DNA of 64,000 bases from positions 1 through 64,000 of the forward strand of contig NZ_BMFR01000008.1 of NCBI RefSeq assembly GCF_014638995.1, read 5' to 3'. Within the stretch, counting starts at the first letter, position 1. Each line of letters opens with the position of its first letter. The notes under the pieces were generated by a model. The model saw only the letters and a list, made by a program, of their open reading frames with translations, was not told where the DNA came from and made no database searches. A program made the translations under genes and the position numbers. Positions 48,006-56,525 of this stretch are shown here, in pieces. Source of the stretch: Virgibacillus oceani. GTDB taxonomy: Bacteria; Bacillota; Bacilli; Bacillales; Amphibacillaceae.

Positions 48006-48561
48006 TTTTATCTTTAATCATAATAAATAGCTTTGTAAACCAATACGCGATTAAAACAACAGCAATGTCGATAAGGGCAAGGTAGGTCAGGTTCATTCCT
48101 TTACTCATTACCAGCATGTCATTGTATTTGTAAATAGAACCAAATCCGTATGCGAAGAGTATTGCCGCGATAATTGCATATATATAATAGTTTTTCCCTC
48201 TGTTTGTACAATATTGATAAATCAGCATGAAACAAACCGGAAGCAATACAGCTGTAACCGTAACTCCTACCGGCAAAAGGTGTGTAAGGGTATGTGTAAT
48301 AACGAAATAATTGCCTGAAGCTAAAATTGAATCAATATTTGCCCACATAACATGTATGCTAAAACCAAAAAAGCAAATTTCAAACAATCGTTTCCTGTCT
48401 AATAAGAAATACAAGATAACAAGCGGTATTACCAGGTTTCCAATATTATACCAAAAATACCACGTTTCAGGTCCTGAATACGTAACCCAATAGTCATTAA
48501 TTAAAGATTTTAGTTGTTCCTTTTGTTCATAAATTTGATCGAATAGCTGTTGTTCATTCAC
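47989..48561 (-). CDS. CBO0543-family membrane protein
   Basis: A 190-residue protein with five or six hydrophobic helices. It resembles the CBO0543 family, common in spore-forming Firmicutes and of unknown function. Seen are a glutamine/glutamate-rich opening (NEQQLFDQIYEQKEQL), WYFWYNIGNLVIP, DRKRLFEICFFGFSIHVMWANIDS and THTLTHLLPVG. I choose GTG 48561 behind AAAGGG; the longer frame to 48732 would translate the palindrome and has no site. The C-terminus lies in the hairpin shared with the ABC gene. Confidence 0.7.
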   Translation of the reverse strand: MNEQQLFDQIYEQKEQLKSLINDYWVTYSGPETWYFWYNIGNLVIPLVILYFLLDRKRLFEICFFGFSIHVMWANIDSILASGNYFVITHTLTHLLPVGVTVTAVLLPVCFMLIYQYCTNRGKNYYIYAIIAAILFAYGFGSIYKYNDMLVMSKGMNLTYLALIDIAVVLIAYWFTKLFIMIKDKTGRGD

Positions 48562-48631
48562 AATACTAACCCTTTCTTTTGTCGCTATTATTTCCGTAGT
48601 TTTTGTTAAACAGCTTATTATTATGCAAAAA

Positions 48632-48698
48632 CGGGACAGAGGGTCAGACCCCTTGTCCCGGCTAGCCCGTGGGACAAGGGGTCTGACCCTCTGTCCCG
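48632..48698. repeat. 28-bp perfect inverted repeat
   Basis: Arms 48632-48659 and 48671-48698 are perfect inverted copies around an 11-base loop GGCTAGCCCGT. Each arm is itself a quasi-palindrome of the form GGGAC-GGGTCAG-CCCC-GTCCC, close to the hairpin at 47976. The structure could act as a bidirectional terminator or as a REP-like repeat. It lies upstream of the minus-strand CBO0543 gene. Confidence 0.85.
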
Positions 48699-48735
48699 GT
48701 GAACCCCGGGAATAAATACACAGCATATTCACAAG

Positions 48736-48770
48736 TTATCCACAAAAGTCTGTTGATAACGTGTGAATAA
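48736..48770. promoter_or_regulatory. DnaA-box trio upstream of PCD gene
   Basis: Exact TTATCCACA at 48736-48744 and near matches TGTTGATAA (48751-48759) and TGTGAATAA (48762-48770) within 35 bp. The rest of the 48562-48878 gap holds the palindrome above and no gene. Confidence 0.5.
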
Positions 48771-48878
48771 CCATAATTTTGTATACATTTCGTTTATAAA
48801 AAAGTTGAAAGGGAATATAAATAAACTAAAGTAGCGTGGCGTGCGATACAGAATAAACCTATTAAAGGAGGCAAACAA

Positions 48879-49175
48879 ATGGAGCGCTTAACCGAAGAAC
48901 AAATTACTAAGGAGCTTGAGATGCTTTCGGATTGGAAAAGACTTGATGAAAAATGGATTGAGCGGAAATATCGTTTTAAAAACTTCCTAGCTGGTGTAAA
49001 CTTTGTTGACCAAATTGCGGTATATGCGGAGGAAAAACAGCATCACCCGTTTATATCCATTGACTACAAGGTTGTGACACTCAAAATTTCGTCCTGGCAG
49101 GCTAAAGGGTTAACAGACCTTGATTTCGAAATGGTTAACCATTTTGATGAATTATTCGAAGCAGCAGATAAATAA
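48879..49175 (+). CDS. 4a-hydroxytetrahydrobiopterin dehydratase (PCD/DCoH)
   Basis: A 98-residue pterin-4a-carbinolamine dehydratase, which recycles the oxidised pterin cofactor. The family motif is seen as EEKQHHPFISIDY, with a tryptophan (SSWQAKGLTDLD) near the usual second His/Trp and an aspartate after it. Length and the LTEEQI opening are normal. AAAGGAGGC precedes the ATG. No phenylalanine hydroxylase gene is in this window, so the pterin-dependent partner is unknown. Confidence 0.92.
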   Translation: MERLTEEQITKELEMLSDWKRLDEKWIERKYRFKNFLAGVNFVDQIAVYAEEKQHHPFISIDYKVVTLKISSWQAKGLTDLDFEMVNHFDELFEAADK

Positions 49176-49195
49176 CCTCGTAGAATTTTGTCGAT

Positions 49196-49209
49196 ATTTC
49201 CCGGGAAAT
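49196..49209. promoter_or_regulatory. Noc-binding site (NBS)
   Basis: ATTTCCCGGGAAAT is an exact 14-bp match to the core Noc-binding palindrome. It lies 20 bp after the PCD gene, about 41 kb from noc. Only one such site is seen in 64 kb, as expected for sites scattered over the chromosome and scarce near the terminus. Confidence 0.85.
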
Positions 49210-49221
49210 GATATGGATGAT

Positions 49222-49257
49222 TTAACAAAAGCTCAGTGCGCACTGAGCTTTTGTTAA
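49222..49257. terminator. Perfect 36-bp palindrome, bidirectional terminator
   Basis: Positions 49222-49239 are the exact reverse complement of 49240-49257, with AAAA and TTTT tracts on the two sides. It separates the convergent PCD and methyltransferase genes and can end both. Confidence 0.9.
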
Positions 49258-49260
49258 AAA

Positions 49261-50106
49261 TTATTCCGCAACAAACGCAAATACGGACAATGGTATGATC
49301 GTATTAGACGTTATGAACTGTTGCAGCATGCTTATTTCAGAACGGATCAGTCGTTCAAGTTTGTCCGGCATAGAATTGGACTTACACAGTTCCATATCCA
49401 ATCCGCTAATTGTTTGATCAATTTCCCATGTCGCATCCTGTAACTCAGGTGAAAAAATGGTGCTGTCGTTCAGAATGTTCCAGCCGGCATTTTCCGCGGC
49501 TAGCCTGCAATCATCTCGTGTTAGAAGGGTTCGTACATTCGAATCACTGTTTTGCTTGAATGATTCATATTGTGCCTGGATAAGTATTGCTAAAAGATGT
49601 GGGTACTGCTCAATCGACTGGATTGCAGTGTCCCATTCCGCAAAGCATAAACGTTTGCCCCATTTTTTAACCTTCTGCAATACCTCTTGCAATTCCTCAA
49701 ACGATTTAAAGTACCAGGAACAATGAGACAATATGATACAATCAAAGAAGTTTTCAGGGAAATCTACTTCAGGGGATAGTGGATCCACTTCAAATTCCAT
49801 CTGTATTTGTTTTCCTAACGTTGATTTCATTATATAATCAGCTGATTCCCCTAATGTAATTGGGCTGCCGTAATCGGAAGGGCCAATATCAATTCCATGA
49901 ACCAACCCCTCTTCGCCAGCAAAATGTGCTAATACTACGGTTGTATCGCCCTGACCGCAGCCTATTTCAAGCACTTTATGCCCCTTTTGGATATTCCAAA
50001 ACTGAGCAAGTTTAACGCGATGTTCTGTTTGTATCCGTTGAACGGCAGCCATTTCAGCGTTTGGGGCCATACTTTCAACAATAGAATTAATTATTTCCTT
50101 ATTCAT
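49261..50106 (-). CDS. SAM-dependent class I methyltransferase
   Basis: A 281-residue small-molecule-type methyltransferase. The Rossmann SAM motif is VLEIGCGQGDTTVVLA (about 45-60), followed by GIDIG (motif II) and FFDCIILSHCSWYF (motif IV-like). The substrate cannot be told. The GNAT gene upstream is 16 bp away on the same strand, so the two are likely co-transcribed. It ends at the perfect palindrome. Confidence 0.8.
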   Translation of the reverse strand: MNKEIINSIVESMAPNAEMAAVQRIQTEHRVKLAQFWNIQKGHKVLEIGCGQGDTTVVLAHFAGEEGLVHGIDIGPSDYGSPITLGESADYIMKSTLGKQIQMEFEVDPLSPEVDFPENFFDCIILSHCSWYFKSFEELQEVLQKVKKWGKRLCFAEWDTAIQSIEQYPHLLAILIQAQYESFKQNSDSNVRTLLTRDDCRLAAENAGWNILNDSTIFSPELQDATWEIDQTISGLDMELCKSNSMPDKLERLIRSEISMLQQFITSNTIIPLSVFAFVAE

Positions 50107-50122
50107 TCATTGCCTCCTTAAA

Positions 50123-50608
50123 TTACACATTCAAAACCATCCGAATTGTCTTCAGGATATGACCATCAAAATCGTCATCAAATTCGGAAACAACTTCAAA
50201 ACCCTTTGCTTCATAAAACGTTTTGCCAACCAGATTATCTCGCTCTACATTAATAAAAATCTCTTTCGCACCCTTTAGATCGGTTATGCCTTTTTGCAAT
50301 AAAGCGGTACCGATTCCGTTACCTTGATACGCTGGAAATAAATAAATTGCCCCCAATTCCATTTTCCCCGCTTCATTAACAGGAGAAAAATTTGCAAATC
50401 CTACAATTTGTCCATCAGCTTCAGCAACGAATATATGGGAATGCTGCAGGCGCTGCATCATTCTTTCATCATTATAAGCAGCTTCGAGGAAATTGTTTTG
50501 AATTTCCAGCGGGATAATCCCTTCATACGTGTTGTTCCAGCTTGTTCTTGCTACGTGCTGCACGGGATGGATGTCTTGCTCTGTCATATTGCGAATAGAA
50601 TAATTCAT
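50123..50608 (-). CDS. GNAT family N-acetyltransferase
   Basis: A 161-residue GNAT acetyltransferase. The acetyl-CoA loop appears as FPAYQGNGIGTALLQKG (R/Q-x-x-G-x-G/A pattern), with IFVAEADGQIVGFANF in motif C/D position and EAKGFEVV at the end. The substrate is unknown. It is probably the first gene of a pair with the downstream methyltransferase. Confidence 0.85.
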   Translation of the reverse strand: MNYSIRNMTEQDIHPVQHVARTSWNNTYEGIIPLEIQNNFLEAAYNDERMMQRLQHSHIFVAEADGQIVGFANFSPVNEAGKMELGAIYLFPAYQGNGIGTALLQKGITDLKGAKEIFINVERDNLVGKTFYEAKGFEVVSEFDDDFDGHILKTIRMVLNV

Positions 50609-50669
50609 ACCATCAGCCCTTCCGATGAGATTGGGACCTTATCCAGAAGAAATTATACATTTTCTGCCA

Positions 50670-51080
50670 CTAAAATCCCCTCAAGCCTTCTGAATACTTC
50701 TTCAAATAATCCGGAGCATTAGATTCGTTCAAAATTTCATCCGATGTCATCCAAAAAACGTCTGCCACTTCATCGGGACACATTGCAATAGCTTTTCCAG
50801 ATTCGTACTCACAAAGAAAAATAACGTTTATAACATGTTGGCCGGCATCGGTAATAAAAGATGTACTGTAGCATATTGCGGGCTTTTAACCTCTAAGCCA
50901 ACCTCTTCCCGTATTTCCCTAATGACGGTACTTTCCAAAATATCTGTTGAAAAACCTTCTGCCTCGCCTTGCCTCCATTAAGAGACAGCTTGCCACCAGC
51001 ATGCTCTTCCTGCTCCCTCCGCTTTCCAATTAGCCAATTGCCATCTTTGCGGATTGCTCCCTCACATTAACATCAAACAA
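50670..51080 (-). pseudogene. NUDIX hydrolase pseudogene (frameshifts)
   Basis: On the minus strand the NUDIX box is intact: GEAEGFSTDILESTVIREIR followed by EEVGLEV. But the protein is split over frames. Upstream, GAIRKDGNWLIGKRREQEE and GGKLSLNGG lie in another frame, and downstream, TSFITDAGQHVINVIFLCE to YLKKYSEGLRGF lies in a third. At least two indels are needed to join them. The family hydrolyses nucleoside diphosphates linked to other groups; this copy should be inactive unless the sequence has errors. Confidence 0.75.
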
Positions 51081-51089
51081 CCCCATCAT

Positions 51090-51467
51090 CTATACCAATC
51101 CAATCGTTTCAATAAAATCATCTATCATACCATTAAACCGCTCAACCCCTTCTAAATAATAAAATGCTGAAGCGGTCGCTGGATCTATATTTTCCGGAGA
51201 GTAGATGTGCACTTTCTTACCCAGTGCTAGTGCAATACCTAATTCTGTGTGACTCCCCTTGCCAGCCGGAAGCAGCAAAAGAAAAATATCACAATCAGCA
51301 ACAGCCTGTTTTTCTAAAGTTCCAATTGAATGCAGCAGCACGTCTGTAACAGCACGCTGATTCTTAGTCCAATCATATGTCTGTGTGTGCTTTTTCAAAA
51401 TAAGCTTCTGACTCATATAGCGAACCAATTGTTTATTAGCAAAACTTGAAGCAATGTAAAATTTCAT
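51090..51467 (-). CDS. Nucleoside 2-deoxyribosyltransferase-like protein
   Basis: A 125-residue protein resembling the nucleoside 2-deoxyribosyltransferase fold. It shows MKFYIASSFANKQLV (the IYLAGPxF-like opening of the fold), TYDWT, a DCDIFLLLLPAGKGSHTELGIALALGKKV segment in which GSHTELGIA holds the likely catalytic glutamate, and HIYSPE. Many Bacillus members have unknown substrates. It is followed on the same strand by the decayed NUDIX gene. Confidence 0.75.
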   Translation of the reverse strand: MKFYIASSFANKQLVRYMSQKLILKKHTQTYDWTKNQRAVTDVLLHSIGTLEKQAVADCDIFLLLLPAGKGSHTELGIALALGKKVHIYSPENIDPATASAFYYLEGVERFNGMIDDFIETIGLV

Positions 51468-51494
51468 ATGTAACGATTCCTTTCGACTAAAAAA

Positions 51495-52040
51495 CTAGTT
51501 TTGCTCCCACTCACATGCAAGCATCCCATAAATAACTAGATCGACATAATGATCATACAGCCATTCAGCCTGTCTGACTTTCCCCTCCTGTGTAAAACCT
51601 AATCGCTCCGGAATCGCCCTGCTTTTTCTGTTTTCAAAGGCAGCGCGTATTTCTATACGGTTCAGCTTTAATTCCTGAAACGCATAGTCAATAAGCGCCC
51701 GGACAACCCGCGTCATTATTCCATTCCCTTGAAATCCTTGATCCATCCAGTAGCCGATCGTACCAATATTGTTGGACCAGTCAAGCGTGTTAAATCCAGC
51801 AGTTCCTATAAGTTGCCCATTAAAAAGGATCCCGGCAGTAAGTCCTTTTTGTTCCGTGTACATTTTTAATATGTGACGGATAAATTCCTTGGAATCGTCA
51901 GCTGTTTTTGTACCGTCTACCCACGGAAGCCATTCGCGCAAATAGTCTCTGGAATTATCTGTTAGCTGAAATAATGTCTCCCCATCATTTTCATCTAGCA
52001 ATTTCAATGCAATATCGTCGTCTACTTCATGTATAAACAT
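51495..52040 (-). CDS. RimJ/RimL-type GNAT acetyltransferase
   Basis: A 181-residue acetyltransferase like B. subtilis YdaF and RimL proteins, which acetylate ribosomal proteins or other amines. Typical parts are LFQLTDNSRDYLREWLPWVD, GTIGYWMDQGFQGNGIMTRVVRALIDYAF with the acetyl-CoA loop, and NRKSRAIPERLGFTQEG. ATG 52040 behind GAGGGGAA is preferred to the start at 52079. It lies 27 bp upstream of the deoxyribosyltransferase-like gene, likely co-transcribed. Confidence 0.88.
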   Translation of the reverse strand: MFIHEVDDDIALKLLDENDGETLFQLTDNSRDYLREWLPWVDGTKTADDSKEFIRHILKMYTEQKGLTAGILFNGQLIGTAGFNTLDWSNNIGTIGYWMDQGFQGNGIMTRVVRALIDYAFQELKLNRIEIRAAFENRKSRAIPERLGFTQEGKVRQAEWLYDHYVDLVIYGMLACEWEQN

Positions 52041-52227
52041 GGTAATTCCCCTCTGCTTATTTAGTGTAGCTATTATCATATCACAATGTTCTGTCTATAA
52101 AGAATTTTTTTTAATAAAATTGCAGGAATTTCAAAGAGTGCTGTTGTAATGTACTAAATGATGAAATCTTTTCTTGCCAGTAAAAGCAATTGCACTATAT
52201 ATCAAAGGACAGAAATGCACGAATACC

Positions 52228-52360
52228 TTGAAAAAGTTTAACTTCACCACTGAAACAGTGAGATTAAGAATAAGACCATATCAAAAGGAGGACTATAAAA
52301 ATTGGCTGCACTAATATGAACGCAGATTACCATCGATTCAGACCTCTATCCCGATCCTGC
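52228..52360 (+). pseudogene. GNAT acetyltransferase N-terminal remnant
   Basis: From TTG 52228 a frame reads KKFNFTTETVRLRIRPYQ and KEDYKNWLH, typical of the N-terminus of a GNAT acetyltransferase, then a stop (TAA), after which YERRLPS continues in frame before similarity fades. Only about 40 codons remain. The rest of the 52041-52460 gap has no gene. It is a decayed fragment. Confidence 0.6.
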
Positions 52361-52460
52361 AGCATAGGCGAAATGGTTTAATTCATGCACGGAAAGTTCT
52401 ACTTCAAACACATACTCGTATAATGTACTGAAAATAACTTATAGAAGGATGTGAACTTGT

Positions 52461-53984
52461 ATGAAAGGTTACGCAAAACATATTTCTCTTTTCTTCCTTA
52501 TTGCTGTGGTGGCGCTTTTGCCATTTACCAATGGGGAACAATCGTTTTTGAAACCATCAGGAGAAACCACACAAGTTGCATCAGCTGAGTCGATACACAT
52601 AGACGATAAGATTAACCAGATTCTGCAGAACGAGCATTTGGCCGGGACGGCAACCGGCGTAAGTATTCGCGATGCCAGCACAGGCGAAATTCTTTTTGAG
52701 CACTTTGGTGATACACGGCTGCATCCGGCATCCAATATGAAGCTGCTGACAGGTGCAGCTGCACTGGAAACACTCGGTTCGGACTACCAATTTTCGACGG
52801 AGGTGTTGACGGATGGAAGGATTAGAGGCAAGACCCTTCATGGAAATGTCTATTTGAAGGGAAAAGGTGATCCTACGTTAATGAAAGAGGACCTGGATCA
52901 GTTTGCTAAGGATTTGAAGGCGAAAGGCATTAAAAACATTAAAGGAAACCTAGTTGCGGATGACAGCTGGTATGACGATGTTCGGCTATCACAGGACCTG
53001 AATTGGTCGGATGAACCGTTTTATACAGGTGCCCAGGTATCTGCACTGACCCTTTCCCCTAATGAGGACTATGACGCAGGAACGCTCATAGTGGAAGTTA
53101 ACCCCGCCAATAAAGCGGGAAAGGAAGCCCAAGTGAAACTCACACCTGAAACGGAGTACGTAACAATTGTCAATAAAGCGAAAACAGTCGCAGCGGATAA
53201 AGAAAAGGACATTTCTATCGAACGGGAGCATGGATCTAATAATATTGTAATCGAAGGAACGATTCCTGTAGATGGTTCCAGGTCAAGATCGTGGGTATCT
53301 GTATGGGAGCCAACCGGGTATGCGCTCGATGTATTTAACAAATCACTAAAAGAGAATGGCATCAAGCTTGTCGGTAATTCAGGTACAAAATCAGGTGTTA
53401 CTCCGAAAGATGCAACCGTACTGACATCAAGGGAGTCAATGCCATTACGGGATCTCTTCATTCCATTTATGAAATTGAGCAATAACGGGCATGCGGAAAT
53501 ACTTGTAAAAGAAATGGGCCGTGTACAATATGAGGAAGGAAGCTGGGATAAAGGACTGCAGGCAGTTGAAAAGGTTTTGACCGATCTGGGCCTTAACAGC
53601 GATACACTCAAACTACGGGATGGATCGGGAATGTCACACAAAAATATGATTCCAGCAAACGAACTGTCCCAATTGCTGTTTGCTGTACAGGATAAGAGCT
53701 GGTTCCCTGACTTGGAAAAATCCCTTCCAGTTGCTGGTATGTCGGAACGGCTTGTTGGTGGAACATTACGCTACCGGATGACGGAAAAGCCAACGAAGGG
53801 AAACGTGAAGGCTAAAACGGGATCGTTAACAGGCGTTTCTACATTATCAGGGTATGTAACCTCAAAGGATGGCAGAGACTTGATTTTTTCCATTATGGTC
53901 AACAATTATCTCGGTTCATCTTCTGCCATAACGGATATGGAAGATGAAATAGCCACTGTTCTTGCAAAACATCAATTTGAATAA
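52461..53984 (+). CDS. D-alanyl-D-alanine carboxypeptidase PBP4 (S13)
   Basis: A 507-residue class C penicillin-binding protein of family S13 (DacB/DacC type), which trims the peptidoglycan stem peptide. A signal peptide (KHISLFFLIAVVALLPF) is followed by the three active-site motifs: SNMK with S91 and K94, SNN with S340, and KTG at 452-454. The domain between SxxK and SxN has the SWYDDVRL and LSPNEDYDAGT features of PBP4. It stands alone with a terminator after it; in B. subtilis DacC is expressed in stationary phase. Confidence 0.93.
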   Translation: MKGYAKHISLFFLIAVVALLPFTNGEQSFLKPSGETTQVASAESIHIDDKINQILQNEHLAGTATGVSIRDASTGEILFEHFGDTRLHPASNMKLLTGAAALETLGSDYQFSTEVLTDGRIRGKTLHGNVYLKGKGDPTLMKEDLDQFAKDLKAKGIKNIKGNLVADDSWYDDVRLSQDLNWSDEPFYTGAQVSALTLSPNEDYDAGTLIVEVNPANKAGKEAQVKLTPETEYVTIVNKAKTVAADKEKDISIEREHGSNNIVIEGTIPVDGSRSRSWVSVWEPTGYALDVFNKSLKENGIKLVGNSGTKSGVTPKDATVLTSRESMPLRDLFIPFMKLSNNGHAEILVKEMGRVQYEEGSWDKGLQAVEKVLTDLGLNSDTLKLRDGSGMSHKNMIPANELSQLLFAVQDKSWFPDLEKSLPVAGMSERLVGGTLRYRMTEKPTKGNVKAKTGSLTGVSTLSGYVTSKDGRDLIFSIMVNNYLGSSSAITDMEDEIATVLAKHQFE

Positions 53985-53999
53985 ATAGGAAATAACCTA

Positions 54000-54025
54000 A
54001 AGAAACCGGTGAGAGCCGGTTTCTT
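54000..54025 (+). terminator. Terminator after PBP4 gene
   Basis: AAGAAACCGG (54000-54009) pairs with CCGGTTTCTT (54016-54025) across a short loop. Confidence 0.75.
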
Positions 54026-54118
54026 CGTGTATAGTGACCCAATTCCAACTCTATCAGTTGAAAACTTTCGTAAATTGTCGATATAATAGAGTAAAAGTAT
54101 GGCGGGGGAAGTAGTACG

Positions 54119-55633
54119 ATGGCAGATCAAACATCATTTGATTATATCAACTATCACTATAGCAAATGTCAACATGAAAACGCAGAGACTGTTGTTTTGG
54201 TACATGGATTAGGACTTGATATGACCATATGGGATGAGGTCATGCCATTTTTACAGTCGCAATACCATGTTCTTAGATACGATTTGCCTTGTCATGGAAA
54301 AAGTATTCCGGATCGTACGTTTTCACTATCCTGGGAAGTGCTGCTTAATCAACTGGAAGCACTGCTAAAAAAGCATTCCATTACAAAGGCACATTTTATT
54401 GGACATGCCGGGGGCGGAAATCTTGGAATAGAAGCGGCACTCAATATAAAAGAATACATGCAATCGCTCATCTTGATTGCAACACCAATCTTTGTTCCAA
54501 AGGAGTTCGGTAAAGAAGAGTCGGCAAAAAGGCGTAAACTGAGAAGTAATACGATGGAAGAAATTGCGGATCAATTGGGTCCAAATATAGTTTACCCCGC
54601 TACAGAGGAGAAATTGGCCAAATTGCGTGCGATGTATAGCCAAATTCCGGTGCCTGTATACTCGGATTACTTCGACCTTGTCAGCAATACGGTTTTAACG
54701 TATGAGTTCGAGAGTATACAGCAAATAGAAATACCGATGATGATGCTGATTGGCGAACATGATATTTTATATCCGCCGCAGATGCAAATGGTCAATATGG
54801 GATATATGCCAGACACCCGATTTTTAATTGTTCCCGATGCTGCAAATGTAATTATGATGGACGAGCCAGAAACGTTTATAAGGCTATTTCGACAGTTTAT
54901 GAATAAAATAAACGAAATTCCGCCTAAATCACCATACATAAACACTTACTCAAAACCGTTAAATGCCGAATTGCGTGCCATTTTTGATTCCGGCATTGAA
55001 CAAAATGATTCACAGCATGTCATCAAACTAAATATTGTGGATCGGTTTCAGGTAATGATTAATGGCCAAGTGGTTGAAGGCAAATGGAATCAGCGAAAAT
55101 CAAAACAGCTGATGACCTACATTGCTTTACATAAAAATGTTACACGGGAAAAGCTGTATGATATATTCTGGCCGAAGCATGATATGGAAAAAGCAAGGAA
55201 TCATTTGCGCGTAGCCTTAAACCATATTAAGGGAATTATTGAAAAGCATACAGGTGAAAGCATGGAAAACTATCTGTCGGTCAAGCGTGATTCCATTGAA
55301 ATGATTGCCCAGGTTAAAATCGATGTGAAAGATTTACTAGATGAAGTGAGGTCCTTTGTACAATGGCCGGACAAGGTGACAGGCATGCTCGATCATCTTC
55401 GTGCATTGCCAGATACTTTGTTTCCCGCTTTCTATGACGATTGGATTATCGAACTGAGGACAACGATAGAAGATAAGATTATTACGATTTGCGAGGACAT
55501 ACTTGCCAATAAACCGAGTGCTGATCAAGCAGCGGAAGCTTTGAAACTATTAATGAAATACAACCCCGGTGAGGATAGCTATTATGAGAAATTGCTGTCA
55601 CTCACTAGGAAGACGAAGAGAAAGATAAAGTAA
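54119..55633 (+). CDS. Alpha/beta-hydrolase-like domain fused to SARP-like regulator
   Basis: A 504-residue two-part protein. Residues about 20-265 are an alpha/beta hydrolase fold (VVLVHGLGLDMTIWDEV, LPCHGKS). The nucleophile elbow reads GHAGGG, with Ala97 in place of serine, and the catalytic histidine region reads DAANVIMMDEPE with no histidine; only the acid (GEHD, D215) remains. Residues about 305-500 resemble the SARP winged helix plus BTAD: LNIVDRFQVMINGQ, WNQRKSKQLMTYIALH, LYDIFWP and ARNHLRVALNHIKG. It is probably a transcription regulator with a ligand-sensing pseudo-hydrolase. No obvious target is adjacent. Confidence 0.8.
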   Translation: MADQTSFDYINYHYSKCQHENAETVVLVHGLGLDMTIWDEVMPFLQSQYHVLRYDLPCHGKSIPDRTFSLSWEVLLNQLEALLKKHSITKAHFIGHAGGGNLGIEAALNIKEYMQSLILIATPIFVPKEFGKEESAKRRKLRSNTMEEIADQLGPNIVYPATEEKLAKLRAMYSQIPVPVYSDYFDLVSNTVLTYEFESIQQIEIPMMMLIGEHDILYPPQMQMVNMGYMPDTRFLIVPDAANVIMMDEPETFIRLFRQFMNKINEIPPKSPYINTYSKPLNAELRAIFDSGIEQNDSQHVIKLNIVDRFQVMINGQVVEGKWNQRKSKQLMTYIALHKNVTREKLYDIFWPKHDMEKARNHLRVALNHIKGIIEKHTGESMENYLSVKRDSIEMIAQVKIDVKDLLDEVRSFVQWPDKVTGMLDHLRALPDTLFPAFYDDWIIELRTTIEDKIITICEDILANKPSADQAAEALKLLMKYNPGEDSYYEKLLSLTRKTKRKIK

Positions 55634-55652
55634 TCGCCAATTTTGAGGAGTG

Positions 55653-55679
55653 CCCTTCTAATATAGGAAGGGTTTTTTT
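55653..55679 (+). terminator. Terminator after the SARP-like gene
   Basis: CCCTTC (55653-55658) pairs with GAAGGG (55667-55672), followed by seven T. Confidence 0.8.
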
Positions 55680-55758
55680 GTAATGGTTGTGTAATGGACC
55701 TTATTGTATAGTTGGATTATCATAGGGCATTTATAAGCAAATTGAGGGGGGACCATTC

Positions 55759-56061
55759 ATGGCAACACGGGGGAAAAATAAACGGTATACGAAAGAAATA
55801 AAATTAGAAGCAGTCAGGCGTGTACTGGAAAACGATGAATCCGTACAATCGGTAGTCGATGATATGGGTATTCGCCATAGAGATAATGTATATGTATGGA
55901 TTAAAAAATATAAAAAGAACGGAAATATTGCCTTCGAAAGGTCTATTGGCAAAACACAGGGAATCAGCTATTCACCTTCCATTGATGATGAGGTGAAAGA
56001 ACTCAGGATGGAGGTAGACACGTTAAAAAAGTACTTAGAAATTTTACAGCAGGGAGGGTGA
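55759..56061 (+). mobile_element. IS3-type OrfA (transposase helix-turn-helix part)
   Basis: A 100-residue ORF of the IS3/IS150 OrfA type: KRYTKEIKLEAVRRVLENDESVQSV opens a helix-turn-helix, VYVWIKKYKKNG follows and a leucine-zipper-like coiled coil (VKELRMEVDTLKKYLEIL) ends it. GAGGGGGGA precedes the ATG. The next ORF overlaps by GTGA. No inverted terminal repeats or target duplications were found by eye, and OrfB is a stub, so this is a relic; the intact OrfA could still bind DNA. Confidence 0.8.
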
Positions 56062-56264
56062 AGGAACGGTTCGAAACGATCGATCAGCTGAAAAATAAAT
56101 ACCCAGTAGATGGACTATGCAGCATTTTGGAGGTCTCGGTACAGAGCTTTAATTTGTATAGAAAATCTATCATACAGCCGGAAGATTTTATAGAAGAGAA
56201 GGCAGGCATTTATGGGGTGTACCGAATTGCATCAGAATTAAGGAAAGAGTATGGAATAGGCTGA
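56058..56264 (+). pseudogene. IS3-type OrfB remnant
   Basis: About 68 codons keep the start of an IS3 OrfB: KNKYPVDGLCSILEVSVQSF followed by YRKS, the KYPV-x-x-LC-x-x-LGVS motif. They then jump to GIYGVYRIASELRKEYGI and end at TGA. The DDE catalytic core is missing. A small GACCGTG/CACGGTC hairpin and AT-rich DNA without a gene fill the stretch to 56525. Confidence 0.75.
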
Positions 56265-56525
56265 AATGCTGTTGTATATACGGACAGGACCGTGTCAAAA
56301 GAGGCACGGTCTATTTATGCTGTTTCGTTTCATTATAATGAACATATCGTTCGTTAAAATAAAAAGAAAAACGCAGAAAATAAGAGCTTATGCAAGAAAA
56401 TTGTTCTTTATACAGATCAAATCGTTCATTTTAAGCATTTTCAAATCATCGCGTTCTATTTATAATAGATTTATGTTCTTTATAAAGAATATATGGATTG
56501 GGTATTGGAAGGGGGAGCGTGCGTG

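Noticed and set aside
48562..48732. N-terminal extension of the CBO0543-family protein
   Set aside because: It would translate the 28-bp inverted repeat and has no start signal; GTG 48561 has a site.
55759..56520. Complete IS3 element
   Set aside because: OrfB is a short internally deleted stub and no terminal inverted repeats or target duplication are seen.
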